48,052 nt of DNA from Chamaesiphon sp. 336R_metabinner_41 (GCA_025359915.1 JANYDE010000116.1:1-48052); one strand, 5' to 3'. Shown: positions 8,171 to 17,595, numbered from the stretch's first letter. The notes: a model not told the origin generated them from the sequence alone. Numbers and translations: made by a program.

Positions 8171-9266
8171 TTAATCCCAAATGCTTCCGCGCTGCCTCTG
8201 TGACAACTCGCCCCCTGGGAGTTCGTTGGAGATAGCCTATTTGCAATAAATAAGGCTCATAAACTTCCTCAATAGTATGACTATCCTCTCCCGTCGATGC
8301 GGCTAAAGCTTCCAATCCAACCGGACCACCATTAAACTGCTCCGTCATCGTTGTCAGCAACAATCGATCGACCCAATCCAATCCGAGTGGATCCACATTA
8401 TAGATCTCCATTGCCGCACTCGCGGTCGATTCATCAATCGTAGAATGCCCTTTAACCTGGGCATAATCCCTCACCCGCTTCAAGAGTCGATTTGCGATCC
8501 TGGGCGTGCCTCGTGCCCTTCTAGCCACCTCGGCGGCTCCATCACTCGTCACCGACACATGCAAAATTTCCGCAGTCCGTTGAACGATTAGAGTTAGTTC
8601 ATCTACCTCATAAAATCGTAACTTCTGAACGAGTCCAAATCGATCGCGTAATGGTGCCGTGAGCGAGCCTACCTTTGTGGTTGCCCCCACCAGCGTAAAT
8701 CGAGGCAGGGGAATACTCCTGATTTTCGCAGTAGATCCCTTACCTACCGTAATATCCAACCGAAAATCCTCCATTGCTGGATAGAGAATTTCCTCCGTCA
8801 TCCTCGGTAAGCGATGAATTTCATCGATAAATAAAATATCCCCTGGCTGTAACCCCATTAAAATCCCGACAATATCGCGGGGGCGTTCCAATGCTGGAGC
8901 AGCCGTAATCTTACAATTTACGCCCATTTCTGTCGCCAGAATCAGGGACATCGTAGTCTTTCCCAATCCAGGTGGGCCGTATAGTAACAGATGATCCAGC
9001 GATTCCTCGCGAACTTTCGCCGCTTGAATGGCAATATCTAAAACACCTTTGAGATCTTTTTGACCGATATATTCCCTGATACTACTAGGTCTGAGGCTTT
9101 CTTCCTGAATCTTTTCTTCAGAGTTGGTAGTCTCAGCTTGCAAGATCTCCGCATCCGCAGAGGCTAATGGTGCCGGAATCGCGGCTGGTTTCGGAGTACT
9201 ATTCTTCCTCGTTTTGGGTGGCTGTTCGGCATCGGCGGCTGGCTGTTTGGAAGAAATAATTGCCAT
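8160..9266 (-). CDS. ruvB: Holliday junction branch migration ATPase RuvB
   Basis: A 368-residue AAA+ motor that, with RuvA, drives branch migration of Holliday junctions in recombination repair. Visible features are the RuvB-specific [12 protein letters not shown] (58-69), Walker [10 protein letters not shown] (97-105), Walker B FIDEIH (146-151), the sensor region GATTK (194-198), the arginine finger in PLRDRFG (205-211), and the C-terminal winged helix with TPRGR. The first about 55 residues form a low-complexity Pro/Ala/Lys/Glu extension, which is common in cyanobacterial RuvB. ruvA and ruvC are not adjacent, which is also typical for cyanobacteria. Confidence 0.97.
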   Translation of the reverse strand: MAIISSKQPAADAEQPPKTRKNSTPKPAAIPAPLASADAEILQAETTNSEEKIQEESLRPSSIREYIGQKDLKGVLDIAIQAAKVREESLDHLLLYGPPGLGKTTMSLILATEMGVNCKITAAPALERPRDIVGILMGLQPGDILFIDEIHRLPRMTEEILYPAMEDFRLDITVGKGSTAKIRSIPLPRFTLVGATTKVGSLTAPLRDRFGLVQKLRFYEVDELTLIVQRTAEILHVSVTSDGAAEVARRARGTPRIANRLLKRVRDYAQVKGHSTIDESTASAAMEIYNVDPLGLDWVDRLLLTTMTEQFNGGPVGLEALAASTGEDSHTIEEVYEPYLLQIGYLQRTPRGRVVTEAARKHLGLSDK

Positions 9267-9293
9267 GTCAAAGGGAACGAGCTAGTGTGGGGC

Positions 9294-9408
9294 TAAATTG
9301 AATTAATACCAAATTAAATTGAACAAACGACAGATTGGTTCCTCCCCTTGGAAAGGGGAGGTTAGGTGGGGTAGACATCTGTCGCATTAATTCTTTAAAT
9401 TGAATTAA
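9294..9408. repeat. MITE-like nested palindrome flanked by a 13-bp direct repeat
   Basis: TAAATTGAATTAA occurs at 9294-9306 and again at 9396-9408. Between them are nested inverted repeats: CGACAGAT (9328-9335) with ATCTGTCG (9377-9384), and CCTCCCCTT (9341-9349) with AAGGGGAGG (9353-9361). The layout looks like a small insertion with a target duplication. The CCTCCCC...GGGGAGG core also occurs at 47875-47925. Confidence 0.65.
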
Positions 9409-9459
9409 GAGTAAAAGGCATTAGTTTACTTCCTAATAACTTAACGCAAGATGCCACCA

Positions 9460-9494
9460 ATAAAAATAAGGGGTGAAACAATGTTTCATCCCTT
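9460..9494 (-). terminator. Intrinsic terminator of the secreted-protein gene 9522-10160
   Basis: AAGGGGTGAAAC (9468-9479) pairs with GTTTCATCCCTT (9483-9494), with one G-U wobble. Read on the minus strand, the hairpin is followed by TTATTTTT. It lies 27 bp past the stop of the minus-strand gene. Confidence 0.8.
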
Positions 9495-9521
9495 GCTTTC
9501 GTTAATTAACTACTAACCAAA

Positions 9522-10160
9522 TTAACCGCGACCGCTAGGTGCGTTACCTCTGGTTGGAGCTGTTTCAGGTGCAATCGGCGCGCTCATTACAGGGCTTTGC
9601 TTACAAGGGCAACCGATGCCGCCACCAGCAATTACGAGAAACTGATTGAAGTCGTTATTTTTGCCGGAAATTCCGTCATTCCAGGCAATCTTGACACCTT
9701 GAGTACCCAAAGCAGTAGCATCATTATCAAATTTAGCCAACTGTTTGCCGCCATTTTTATCTGGAGCAGAATAAACAGTAGTCGCTGGTTTACCTTTAGC
9801 CGTTGACTCCAGATAAAGTGTATAAGCAGTACCAGATTTGAAGGTAAATTCAGCAAAAGGCTTTCTGACGGATTTACCAGCAGTACCTGTAAAATTCTTA
9901 CCTGGTTTATCTGTGGCGCGAGTTTCACTAATTAGTGGTGTTTTCTCGCCAGTTGCAGTATTGAGTACGCCAAAAGTCGATTGAGCGGCATTATTGGAGC
10001 TTAAAAATTGAAATTCAACGATCGTATCTCGATCGAATTGAACTGCTTGGTTATTGAATTGCTCTGCTGCACTAGCAGACTGAACCATTGTACCAAATGC
10101 TGCTGTCGCGATCGCACCGCAACCGATGAACAAATTCCGAACTTTAAATAGTTGTATCAT
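9522..10160 (-). CDS. Hypothetical secreted protein, possibly DUF4114-like
   Basis: A 212-residue protein with a Sec-type signal peptide (positive start, hydrophobic core about 11-28, likely cleavage after ASAAEQ-like residues near 31-33). The mature part is rich in Thr, Lys and Asn. A segment near residue 152, VKIAWNDGISGKNNDFNQF, resembles the WxD...DNDFND core of DUF4114-like extracellular domains, but this is a weak match. Near the C-terminus is GCPCKQ, followed by a Pro/Ala tail. Its signal peptide is clearly related to that of the next gene (10268-11152): both read IGC/VGC then AIATA and AEQF/TEQF. It has its own terminator. Function unknown. Confidence 0.8.
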   Translation of the reverse strand: MIQLFKVRNLFIGCGAIATAAFGTMVQSASAAEQFNNQAVQFDRDTIVEFQFLSSNNAAQSTFGVLNTATGEKTPLISETRATDKPGKNFTGTAGKSVRKPFAEFTFKSGTAYTLYLESTAKGKPATTVYSAPDKNGGKQLAKFDNDATALGTQGVKIAWNDGISGKNNDFNQFLVIAGGGIGCPCKQSPVMSAPIAPETAPTRGNAPSGRG

Positions 10161-10203
10161 TTGTATTAAGCGTGATTTTAATAACTGAGTCGAGGCTGGA
10201 GGA

Positions 10204-10228
10204 AAAGACGATCTTTATGATCGTCTTT
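10204..10228 (-). terminator. Intrinsic terminator of the glycine-rich protein gene
   Basis: AAAGACGATC (10204-10213) pairs perfectly with GATCGTCTTT (10219-10228) across a 5-base loop. On the minus strand it is followed by TTTTCC. It lies 40 bp after the stop of gene 10268-11152. Confidence 0.75.
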
Positions 10229-10267
10229 AATTCTCAAATTCTAGATTGGATTAGTGAATTCGATCTC

Positions 10268-11152
10268 TTACCAAATTGTCAGATCGCTAGTAGATCCACC
10301 ACCGCTCTTCACAGATTCTAGGAACTGAGTCGCTGCCGCTTTTGCAGCAGCGAGTTCTGCTGCTGCTTCTGCTTCCGCAGCTCTGGCTGCCAGCAATTCT
10401 GGGCTAGGAGTAGTGTTGTTGCTACCAACAACATCCGCATTTGGGCAACCGCAGGCTGCAATATCGCCAGGTTCGCGACCATAACGTACAGAGTTATTAC
10501 GGGATGAGGCATTACCCTGTTTCGCTTCTGCTTCTGCTAATGCTGCGGATGCTAGTGAATGTTTACCCATAGCCGAGCTAAACCGGTCTCCCATGCCTTT
10601 AGCCGCAGCGAGCTGACTGGAGCTAAATCCGGATTTGAAACCGCTACCACCACCATTGCTGCGGTTAGGACCAGCCGTAAAACCGCCGCCACCATTTGAG
10701 GTGTCTCCACCACCACCATTGGAGATATTCGAGATACCTTTACCCCCTTTATCCTTGCCAGAATTATCCTTACCGCCAGAGATATCGGGACCACCGCCAT
10801 TGGAGATATCAGTAGTACCCTTACCACCTTTGTCCTTGTCCTTGTCCTTGTCACCCTTGCCCTTGTCACCACCGACATCCTTGCCACCACCATTGGAGAC
10901 GTTGGGACCACCACCATTGGAGACGTTGCCGCCGCCACCATTGGAGACATTACCACCACCAGCGTTGGAGACATTACCACCACCACCATTGGAGACGTTT
11001 CCGGCGATTAGGACGGTACCCAGATTGGATTGAGAATTTTTGGTGCCAAATTGTTCGGTTGCATTCGCAGACTGAACAAAGCCACCGATTGATGCTGTCG
11101 CGATCGCGCTACAGCCCACGATTAGTTTATGATACTTAGATATGTTTAGCAT
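10268..11152 (-). CDS. Secreted glycine-rich repeat protein (NVSNGGGG repeats)
   Basis: A 294-residue exported protein. A signal peptide (about 1-32, hydrophobic SAIATASIGGFVQSANA) is followed by at least nine V/I-SNGGGG-type repeats (about 53-170), broken by a DKGKGDKDKDKDKGGKG charged run. An Ala-rich helical C-terminal part (about 185-294) contains ACGCPN and a predicted helix of LAARAAEAEAAAELAAAKAA. The repeats are low complexity and probably extended or fibrous; an extracellular matrix or cell-wall role is possible but not shown. The signal peptide is paralogous to that of gene 9522-10160. The overlapping proline-rich frame on the other strand is a shadow of the GGN repeats. Confidence 0.82.
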   Translation of the reverse strand: MLNISKYHKLIVGCSAIATASIGGFVQSANATEQFGTKNSQSNLGTVLIAGNVSNGGGGNVSNAGGGNVSNGGGGNVSNGGGPNVSNGGGKDVGGDKGKGDKDKDKDKGGKGTTDISNGGGPDISGGKDNSGKDKGGKGISNISNGGGGDTSNGGGGFTAGPNRSNGGGSGFKSGFSSSQLAAAKGMGDRFSSAMGKHSLASAALAEAEAKQGNASSRNNSVRYGREPGDIAACGCPNADVVGSNNTTPSPELLAARAAEAEAAAELAAAKAAATQFLESVKSGGGSTSDLTIW

Positions 11153-11229
11153 TGGTATCGAACGTTAGTGAATGTTTGATTGTTGAAAATTGAGACAGCC
11201 GTGGATTTTTGAGAGTTGCAATCTGCTCT

Positions 11230-11245
11230 AAAAAGTCTAATGACT
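11230..11245 (-). terminator. Weak candidate terminator after the outer-membrane protein gene
   Basis: AGTC-TAAT-GACT forms a short 4-bp stem just past the stop at 11246. On the minus strand it is followed by TTTTTA. The stem is short, so this is only a possibility. Confidence 0.35.
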
Positions 11246-12328
11246 CTAGAAGTTGAAAGCTACACTCGCGCCCAATACAAATCTTGCGCCAGCAGGAGCT
11301 GCACTAGGATTGGCTGAATTTGAGATTCCAGCAATGTCCCGAAAAGCAGGAGTGATTACCAACGGGAAGTTCTCGAATGGGGCAATTGATACGCCTGCGG
11401 CTAGATCTTGCCCCGTCCATTCGACGACTGCACTGACTGGTCTAGCTACTCGTACTCCAACGGAACCGAACACATTTAATCCAGTTGGATTTAAGATGTT
11501 CTCATTAAAAGGTAAGAATACACCACTTCCCACTCCGCCTGTCACCGCCACACGGCTGAATGGTTCGTTGATATCTTCACGAGTACGGAAGATCTTGGTA
11601 CCGACAGCGTAGTAGGAATTAGTAGGATAATCAGAGCCATTATTACTGGATCCCGCAACAGCATTACCATTGCGACCTGGACCAAAATTAGTTTGGATAA
11701 ACTGGTTCCAACCGACGGCTACAGCAGAGTCTTCGCTTAACCGCTTATGCACTTTGATGTTAAATGCACCACTACCAAAAGCCGAAGAGGAACCAAAACT
11801 ATTGATACTATACGATAACTCAGCTCCAACCGAATTTGTCGCATCGCCCAATCCAATTCCAAAACCTGCTTCACCATCAGAAGTTCGGGTGTATCTAGTG
11901 CGATTTTGATAACTTAGGGCAAAGAAAACTAGGTTATTATCAGCACCGAACCCAACTGGATTGAAGACCGAAAAGCCAGGAGAGGTTCTGGGATTATAGC
12001 TATTGAACTTGTCTGTTGCTGGAGGCTGAGTACCATTATTAATGTTATTCAGCCGATCCTGCAATTCTTTGTTTTCTGAATTAGTAGGATTAGTAGGCGT
12101 TTCTGTCGGACTGGGAGGTGCTGGTGGAACTTGGGCTAAAGTGCTGTCTGCAACCACTGGTGTTGCTGTGGTTGCGTAGTAACCTAGGTTGGAAAATCCA
12201 CCCAAACTAGCGGCATTACCAGTTGCGAGGTTTGCACTGGACTTGATGTCGGGTCTAGCATGAGCGGCTGATGCACTGACTAAAGACAGTGTCCAACAAC
12301 AGCCAACATACCACAGTAATTGCTTCAT
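11246..12328 (-). CDS. Putative outer-membrane beta-barrel protein
   Basis: A 360-residue exported protein. The signal peptide (about 1-24, ending SAAHA) is followed by a Pro/Thr/Asn-rich linker (about 65-115) and then a region of alternating hydrophobic and polar stretches with many Gly, Ser and aromatic residues. The final residues FVLGASVAFNF end in Phe, the classical C-terminal signature of outer-membrane beta-barrels recognised by the BAM/Omp85 machinery. No specific porin family could be named. It is upstream of the two secreted proteins on the same strand, spaced by about 93 bp, and may form a surface module with them. Confidence 0.78.
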   Translation of the reverse strand: MKQLLWYVGCCWTLSLVSASAAHARPDIKSSANLATGNAASLGGFSNLGYYATTATPVVADSTLAQVPPAPPSPTETPTNPTNSENKELQDRLNNINNGTQPPATDKFNSYNPRTSPGFSVFNPVGFGADNNLVFFALSYQNRTRYTRTSDGEAGFGIGLGDATNSVGAELSYSINSFGSSSAFGSGAFNIKVHKRLSEDSAVAVGWNQFIQTNFGPGRNGNAVAGSSNNGSDYPTNSYYAVGTKIFRTREDINEPFSRVAVTGGVGSGVFLPFNENILNPTGLNVFGSVGVRVARPVSAVVEWTGQDLAAGVSIAPFENFPLVITPAFRDIAGISNSANPSAAPAGARFVLGASVAFNF

Positions 12329-13157
12329 GATTGAATTTTCCCGAATATCTTTATAGAGTTAAAATTGATGATAGTGCTATACCGATCGAAAATATCAGCT
12401 ATTATGCTTAGACAAGCTCGAACTTAGTTTACCTTACTACATTTTTCTAAATACTAACATGGCACTGTTGACAATCGTCAGCCATATTACTCAACTAGGA
12501 TCTATTGACATGATCATTTTTGTGTTTAGTACTTCAATATATAGTCGGTCATCGCATGAGCTGTTAACTAAGTTCCCTAGTCTAGATATAGCAATTTGAG
12601 CGGAGTTTATTGAAGATAGGATCTAGCCAGAGAGCGAGGATATGCTTGCTACTAAAATTTATATCCAAGTTAGATCAGTCTGAATTCTTGAAGTATTTAG
12701 TAGCAGATAAAATGCTTGGCGACGTTACGTATAAACACTGATTCCACTGGTATGAAAAATCCTGGTAGATTAGTGCTACTTGCGATCGAAGACTTGCGAT
12801 CGAAGATTTGCGCTCAAATCCTCTATGAGACACCTGTGAGTTGCCCGCAGAGGAGTGACTAACTATATCAACATTTATAACTTAACATTGCAATTTTCTA
12901 TTCCAGATGAACGTGCTCTCTCAATTGTTCCCACTCGATCTCCAAGATTAACACCAACTTCTAAAAATATCAGCGTTGCTGAATTGCTGAATTGCTGAAT
13001 TGCTGAATTGGGGAATGGGAGACTGGGGGATTTGTGAGTATCCAACATGAAAAATCATATATTTAATTCAGCAACGTCAAAATATCTAAGTAGCTCCTGA
13101 CAGCTAGTATGAGATAATTTAGATTCATGAGCCGCAACGAAGAATTTTACGAAAGCA
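12329..13157. other. 829-bp gap with a small repeat and hairpin, otherwise featureless
   Basis: This gap separates the divergent outer-membrane protein gene and chlD. It holds no convincing gene or tRNA. GCGATCGAAGACTTGCGATCGAAG-type short direct repeats lie at about 12782-12812. The main structure is the TTGCTGAA array and the inverted repeat described separately. The rest is AT-rich and presumably carries both promoters. Confidence 0.7.
12974..13076. repeat. TTGCTGAA tandem array within a 12-bp inverted repeat
   Basis: An 8-bp unit TTGCTGAA repeats about 4.5 times at 12976-13010. The left end CGTTGCTGAATT (12974-12985) pairs with AATTCAGCAACG (13065-13076), so the whole 103 bp can fold. 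A related GCAACGTTACTGAATTGGG stretch occurs at 8046-8064. Confidence 0.75.
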
Positions 13158-15197
13158 ATGCCGACAGCGACTACAACCTCAAATATGACTGCGTTTCCGC
13201 TCACGGCTGTAGTTGGGCAAGAGGCGATCAAATTAGCCCTACTGCTGACTGCTGTCGATCCGAGTTTGGGCGGAATTGCGATCGCTGGCGGACGCGGTAC
13301 GGCTAAATCGGTGATGGCGCGGGCGATTCACTCGCTTTTACCACCGATTGAGATTGCGGTGGGTGGGATTAGTAATTGCGATCCGAATGCGCCGAATGAG
13401 TGGGATGACAGGTTATTGGAGGCACGGGAAGCCAATCCCAGTATGGAATTACAGACGATGGTGATTCCGGCTCCATTTCTTCAGATTCCGTTGGGAGTGA
13501 CGGAGGATCGGTTATTGGGTTCGGTGGATTTGGATAAATCGGTGCAGGAAGGTGCGGCGGTATTTCAGCCAGGATTATTGGCTCAAGCTCATCGGGGCGT
13601 ATTGTACATCGATGAAATTAATCTGCTCGACGACCAAATTTCCAATCTGTTGCTGAGTGTATTGACAGATGGACGCAATCAGATCGAACGGGAAGGGATT
13701 AGCTTTCAACATCCCTGTAGACCGCTGCTGATTGCCACCTACAACCCCGCAGAAGGGGGCTTGAGAGAACATTTGCTCGATCGCATCGCGATCTCTTTAT
13801 CGGCTGATGGCGTGCTGGAAATCGACCAACGAGTGGAAGCGGTAGGACAAGCGATCGCCTATAGTTCATCGCCGATAGCTTTTCTCGCCCAATATACTGA
13901 GGAAATCGATAATATCAAAACCCAAATCCTGTTAGCGCGGGAATGGTTGAAAGATGTCGAAATTACTAGAGAACAAATTACATATCTAGTCACTGAAGCT
14001 TTACGGGGTGCGGTGATGGGACATCGCGCCGAATTATTTGCCGTGCGGGTAGCAAAAGCAGCGGCGGCTCTAGAAGGACGGACAAATGTCAATGCGGACG
14101 ATCTCCGTCGGGCGGTAGAATTGGTCATCGTTCCTCGCGCCACAGTGCTGCAAACTCCACCCGACGAGAATAATCCCCCACCACCACCGCCGCCACCTCA
14201 GCCGCAAGACGAATCCGAACAGGATCAAGATGAGCAGGAAGAGGATGATAATGAGGACGAGGAGCAGGATAATGAAGATCAGCCGGATGAGCCGCCGAAT
14301 ATTCCCGAAGAATTTATCTTTGATATCGAAGGGGTAATCTTGGATGACTCCGTGATGTCCTTTGCTCAAACCGCTCAACAGAAACAGGGCAAATCGGGCA
14401 GCCGCAGCATGGTATTTTCCGAAGACAGGGGCAGGTACGTAAAACCGATTTTACCCAAGGGGAAAGTCCGTAGAATAGCCGTAGATGCAACATTGAGAGC
14501 AGCGGCACCCTATCAGAAGTCGAGAAGATTGCGTCAACCCGATCGCAAGGTGATCGTCGAACAGGGCGATATTCGCGGTAAAAAATTGGCGCGTCGATCG
14601 GGTGCGCTGGTAATATTTGTGGTAGATGCTTCGGGTTCGATGGCTCTGAATCGGATGCAATCAGCCAAGGGTGCGGTGATGCGCCTGCTGACGGAAGCCT
14701 ATCAAAATCGCGATCAAGTTGCCTTAATTCCGTTCCGAGGTGAACAAGCTGAGGTATTATTACCACCAACTCGATCGATCGCCATGGCAAAACGCCGTCT
14801 CGAACGCCTCGCCTGTGGTGGCGGTTCGCCGTTAGCACATGGTTTGACTCAAGCCGTGCGGGTGGGTGTGAATGCTCAAAGTACGGGCGATGTCGGACAG
14901 GTGGTAATTGTGGCGATTACCGATGGACGCGGAAATGTGCCGTTAGCACGTTCTTTAGGTGATACGATCGATCCTGAGAATAAGCCAGATATTAAGCAGG
15001 AGTTATTAGATATTGCATCGCGGATTCGAGCAATTGGGATTAAGTTATTGGTAATCGATACCGAGAATAAGTTTATCTCGACTGGTTTTGCGAAAGAATT
15101 AGCGAAGCAAGCTAATGGTAAATATCATCATTTACCAAAAGCAACCGAGCAAGCAATTGCAGCTACAGCTATGAGTGCGATCGGTGATATGAGATAA
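13158..15197 (+). CDS. chlD: Magnesium chelatase subunit D (ChlD)
   Basis: A 679-residue subunit of the Mg-protoporphyrin IX chelatase that commits tetrapyrrole flow to chlorophyll; it works with ChlI and ChlH. An N-terminal AAA+ domain has [16 protein letters not shown] and Walker [10 protein letters not shown] (43-51). A Pro-rich then strongly acidic linker lies at about 337-385. A C-terminal VWA (integrin I) domain carries the MIDAS motif [10 protein letters not shown] (489-498). Length and three-part layout fit ChlD. An internal ATG (residue 10, [11 protein letters not shown]) is an equally good start by comparison with the family; the first ATG is kept. Genes for the other subunits are not in this window. 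Confidence 0.96.
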   Translation: MPTATTTSNMTAFPLTAVVGQEAIKLALLLTAVDPSLGGIAIAGGRGTAKSVMARAIHSLLPPIEIAVGGISNCDPNAPNEWDDRLLEAREANPSMELQTMVIPAPFLQIPLGVTEDRLLGSVDLDKSVQEGAAVFQPGLLAQAHRGVLYIDEINLLDDQISNLLLSVLTDGRNQIEREGISFQHPCRPLLIATYNPAEGGLREHLLDRIAISLSADGVLEIDQRVEAVGQAIAYSSSPIAFLAQYTEEIDNIKTQILLAREWLKDVEITREQITYLVTEALRGAVMGHRAELFAVRVAKAAAALEGRTNVNADDLRRAVELVIVPRATVLQTPPDENNPPPPPPPPQPQDESEQDQDEQEEDDNEDEEQDNEDQPDEPPNIPEEFIFDIEGVILDDSVMSFAQTAQQKQGKSGSRSMVFSEDRGRYVKPILPKGKVRRIAVDATLRAAAPYQKSRRLRQPDRKVIVEQGDIRGKKLARRSGALVIFVVDASGSMALNRMQSAKGAVMRLLTEAYQNRDQVALIPFRGEQAEVLLPPTRSIAMAKRRLERLACGGGSPLAHGLTQAVRVGVNAQSTGDVGQVVIVAITDGRGNVPLARSLGDTIDPENKPDIKQELLDIASRIRAIGIKLLVIDTENKFISTGFAKELAKQANGKYHHLPKATEQAIAATAMSAIGDMR

Positions 15198-15200
15198 TTC

Positions 15201-15299
15201 GTCTGAACTATGATTAAAATGATTGAATGATGAACTATGATGGGCTTCTAGGAGTCAATCATAGCCTATCTAATTAATCACTATAATCATAGTTCAGAC
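15201..15299. mobile_element. 99-bp MITE-like element with 15-bp terminal inverted repeats
   Basis: GTCTGAACTATGATT (15201-15215) and its perfect complement AATCATAGTTCAGAC (15285-15299) bound the element. Internal copies of the same AACTATGAT and ATCATAG words form inner stems. It carries no gene. It begins 4 bp after the chlD stop and could also end chlD transcription. Confidence 0.75.
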
Positions 15300-15414
15300 A
15301 ATTGAGTCCGCTGAAGCTACTCTAGATGCTAGCATTGCCAGTCTGCAAGAAATTCATTGAGAGCTGATTCTCAATTTTATAATTCATCAAAATATAGCAT
15401 CTATCTCCGAACCT

Positions 15415-16329
15415 ATGACGATCGAACGCCCAAGTACACGCGGACATTTATTAACCGAACAAGTCAATGTAAATAGTGCCAATCTCGATCGACTCAGCAC
15501 ATTAGATCTGGTAGATTTGTTTAATAAAGAAGATATTAATACAATCAATGCGATCGCCGGAGCTAGAGTAGAATTAGCAGAGGCGATCGATTTAATTGCA
15601 GATAATCTCCGTCAGGGTGGACGCTTATTCTACATCGGCGCGGGTACTAGTGGAAGATTGGGCGTATTAGATGCGGCTGAATGTCCGCCGACTTTTTGTA
15701 CGCCACCGGAATTAGTCCAGGGATTGCTGGCTGGTGGTGCTGGGGCGTTGGTGAAGAGTTCGGAAGGGTTGGAGGATATCGCGAGTGATGGTGCTCAGGC
15801 GATGGTAGATAATCATATTGGTGAATATGACGTGGTAGTGGGCATTACCGCTGGTGGTACTACGCCTTACGTACATGGGGCGATCGAGTCTGCCAAGCAA
15901 CGGGGGGCGAAGACGGTATTTATCGCCTGTGTGCCCGCAAATCAGGTCGCTAGCATCGCTGATATTGATATCCGATTACCTGTAGGCGCGGAGATTGTAT
16001 CGGGATCTACACGGCTAAAATCGGGGACTGTGACGAAGATGGCTTTGAATATTCTCTCGACTGGCTCGATGGTAAAATTGGGTAAAGTGTATGGGAATCG
16101 GATGGTGGATGTGGCGGTGACTAATACTAAGTTACTCGATCGAGCTTTGCAGATGATTCAAGATTTGACACAATTAGAACGGGATGCGGCGAGTGAGCTA
16201 CTGGAAGCTAGCGGTCGATCGGTTAAAGTGGCATTATTAATGCACTGGACTAAAGTCGATCGATCGAAAGCAGAAGAAATCTTAGCTCAGAATCACGGAC
16301 AATTACGATCTGCTGTTGATAGTCTGTAG
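15415..16329 (+). CDS. murQ: N-acetylmuramic acid 6-phosphate etherase (MurQ)
   Basis: A 304-residue SIS-domain enzyme that cleaves the lactyl ether of MurNAc-6-phosphate to give GlcNAc-6-phosphate and D-lactate, in cell-wall sugar recycling. The phosphate-binding YIGAGTSGRLGVLDAAECPP (73-92) and the SSEGLED segment (115-121) place catalytic glutamates at about 89 and 117, as in E. coli MurQ. N-terminal LLTEQVN and STLDLVDLFN are also family features. Length is normal. The ATG at 15415 is preceded by CGAACCT. It converges with the ThiO-like gene across a perfect hairpin. Confidence 0.96.
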   Translation: MTIERPSTRGHLLTEQVNVNSANLDRLSTLDLVDLFNKEDINTINAIAGARVELAEAIDLIADNLRQGGRLFYIGAGTSGRLGVLDAAECPPTFCTPPELVQGLLAGGAGALVKSSEGLEDIASDGAQAMVDNHIGEYDVVVGITAGGTTPYVHGAIESAKQRGAKTVFIACVPANQVASIADIDIRLPVGAEIVSGSTRLKSGTVTKMALNILSTGSMVKLGKVYGNRMVDVAVTNTKLLDRALQMIQDLTQLERDAASELLEASGRSVKVALLMHWTKVDRSKAEEILAQNHGQLRSAVDSL

Positions 16330-16371
16330 CTGAAATCCAGACGAGGTGAAGTGCCAACCCTCCGGTAAGAC

Positions 16372-16404
16372 ACAGCCCCGACTTCTTAGAGAAGTCGGGG
16401 CTGT
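16372..16404. terminator. Perfect 15-bp hairpin between convergent murQ and ThiO-like gene
   Basis: ACAGCCCCGACTTCT and AGAAGTCGGGGCTGT pair exactly across a TAG loop. There is no T-run on either side. Its place between convergent genes suggests a bidirectional terminator or a palindromic repeat serving as one. Confidence 0.65.
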
Positions 16405-16512
16405 AGCGTAATTCCGAAAAGTCCAGTCCTTAAACGTTTCTAGTAGTCTAGTTTTTTAAAATAAAACGCTTGAAATCCGTATTTTGTCGTCAATAATTTA
16501 ATTTACTAACAT

Positions 16513-17595
16513 TTAGCCCGACAACATATCCCCAATAATTCGCGCGGTTGCAGGGGCGAGTAAGATCCCATTCCGATAGTGTCCAGTCGCGACTAATACC
16601 CGTTTATTAGTGCCGACTCGATCGATTACTGGAGCTGGGCGATGATTGGGGCGAGGGCGCAATCCTTGCCAGGTGCGGATAATTTCACCTTGAGCTAAAT
16701 CTGGACAAATATCGATCGCAATTTGTTTGATTTTGTCTAAATGTTCGGCTTCAGCTTTCATCACACCATCAATGGCAAATTCTACTGTCGCACCTATCCA
16801 ATAATCGTTACCGCCACAAGGGACAATATTTACATCATCACTAACGATTACTGGTTGAAAGTCGGGATTACCCAATGGTTGAGGTAGACGGATTTGGAAA
16901 GCTTGTCCTAAAACAGGTTGAATCTCAATTGGGGCGTGTGGTGCGAGTAAACTAGTCGAACCCAAGCCAGCGGTGACGATGACCCATTCACTAGTTATGG
17001 TAGATCGATCGGGTGTGAAAATATCACAGCTTAGGGGGTTCTCAGCGGTGATAGACTCGATCGATTGATCGAAATGAAATTTTACCCCATTCTTCTTTGC
17101 CGCAGCTACTAAGGCATTTGTCAGGGCAACTGGATCTACTTGTAAATCTTGGGGCGAGTAGACAGCGGTACCTGTAAATTGACGATTAATTTGCGGAAGT
17201 TGGGCATTTAATTTACGTGCATTCCACAATTCTAGTTGCCATTCTTGTTCGGTGCGAGTGGCGACTAATTGCTCCCATTTAGCTAAATCATCCTCAGATG
17301 ATAATATTTTGACGATGCCTTGGGAGTTGTGGGGAATCTTCGATTTAGTAATCTTTTCTAGTTCGGGAATCAGGCTTTGATAACGAGTAATACTTTCCTT
17401 GCGGAAGTTCCAAGCGCGTCCTTTTACCTTTTGACTGATGATTCCCATCAATACGCCTAGAGCTGCTCCTGTTGCTGCTTGAGCTGGCTGTTGGCTATCG
17501 TAGACATCGATTTTACATTCATTCGAGCAACTCAGTTCGTAAGCAATTGTCGCGCCAATAATGCCGCAGCCGATAATAGTGATGCTGGTAGGCAT
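16513..17595 (-). CDS. FAD-dependent amine oxidoreductase, glycine oxidase (ThiO)-like
   Basis: A DAO-family flavoenzyme of 360 residues if started at the ATG at 17595 (MPTSITIIGCGIIGATIAYE). The Rossmann FAD motif begins at once (IIGCGIIG), and the C-terminal RTWQGLRPRPNHRPAPVIDR followed by GHYRNGILLAPATA is typical of ThiO/glycine oxidase and D-amino-acid dehydrogenases. ThiO makes dehydroglycine for the thiazole ring of thiamine; this is the likely role but the substrate is not proven. A longer open frame reaches back to 17706, but its extra 37 residues are translated repeat arrays and should not be counted. It follows psbQ on the same strand, separated only by three tandem arrays. Confidence 0.85.
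   Translation of the reverse strand: MPTSITIIGCGIIGATIAYELSCSNECKIDVYDSQQPAQAATGAALGVLMGIISQKVKGRAWNFRKESITRYQSLIPELEKITKSKIPHNSQGIVKILSSEDDLAKWEQLVATRTEQEWQLELWNARKLNAQLPQINRQFTGTAVYSPQDLQVDPVALTNALVAAAKKNGVKFHFDQSIESITAENPLSCDIFTPDRSTITSEWVIVTAGLGSTSLLAPHAPIEIQPVLGQAFQIRLPQPLGNPDFQPVIVSDDVNIVPCGGNDYWIGATVEFAIDGVMKAEAEHLDKIKQIAIDICPDLAQGEIIRTWQGLRPRPNHRPAPVIDRVGTNKRVLVATGHYRNGILLAPATARIIGDMLSG

Noticed and set aside
10552-10989. Met/Val/Pro-rich 145-residue frame on the minus strand
   Set aside because: It is a frame-shifted shadow of the same repeat, overlapping the glycine-rich gene.
10635-11033. Proline-rich 132-residue open frame on the plus strand
   Set aside because: It is the antisense reading of the SNGGGG repeats; no start context, and the minus-strand gene has a signal peptide and terminator.
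12976-13010. CRISPR-like TTGCTGAA repeats
   Set aside because: The unit is 8 bp with no spacers.
14070-14378. Hydrophobic 102-residue frame antisense to chlD
   Set aside because: It is produced by the acidic/proline linker of ChlD read in reverse and has no gene-like context.
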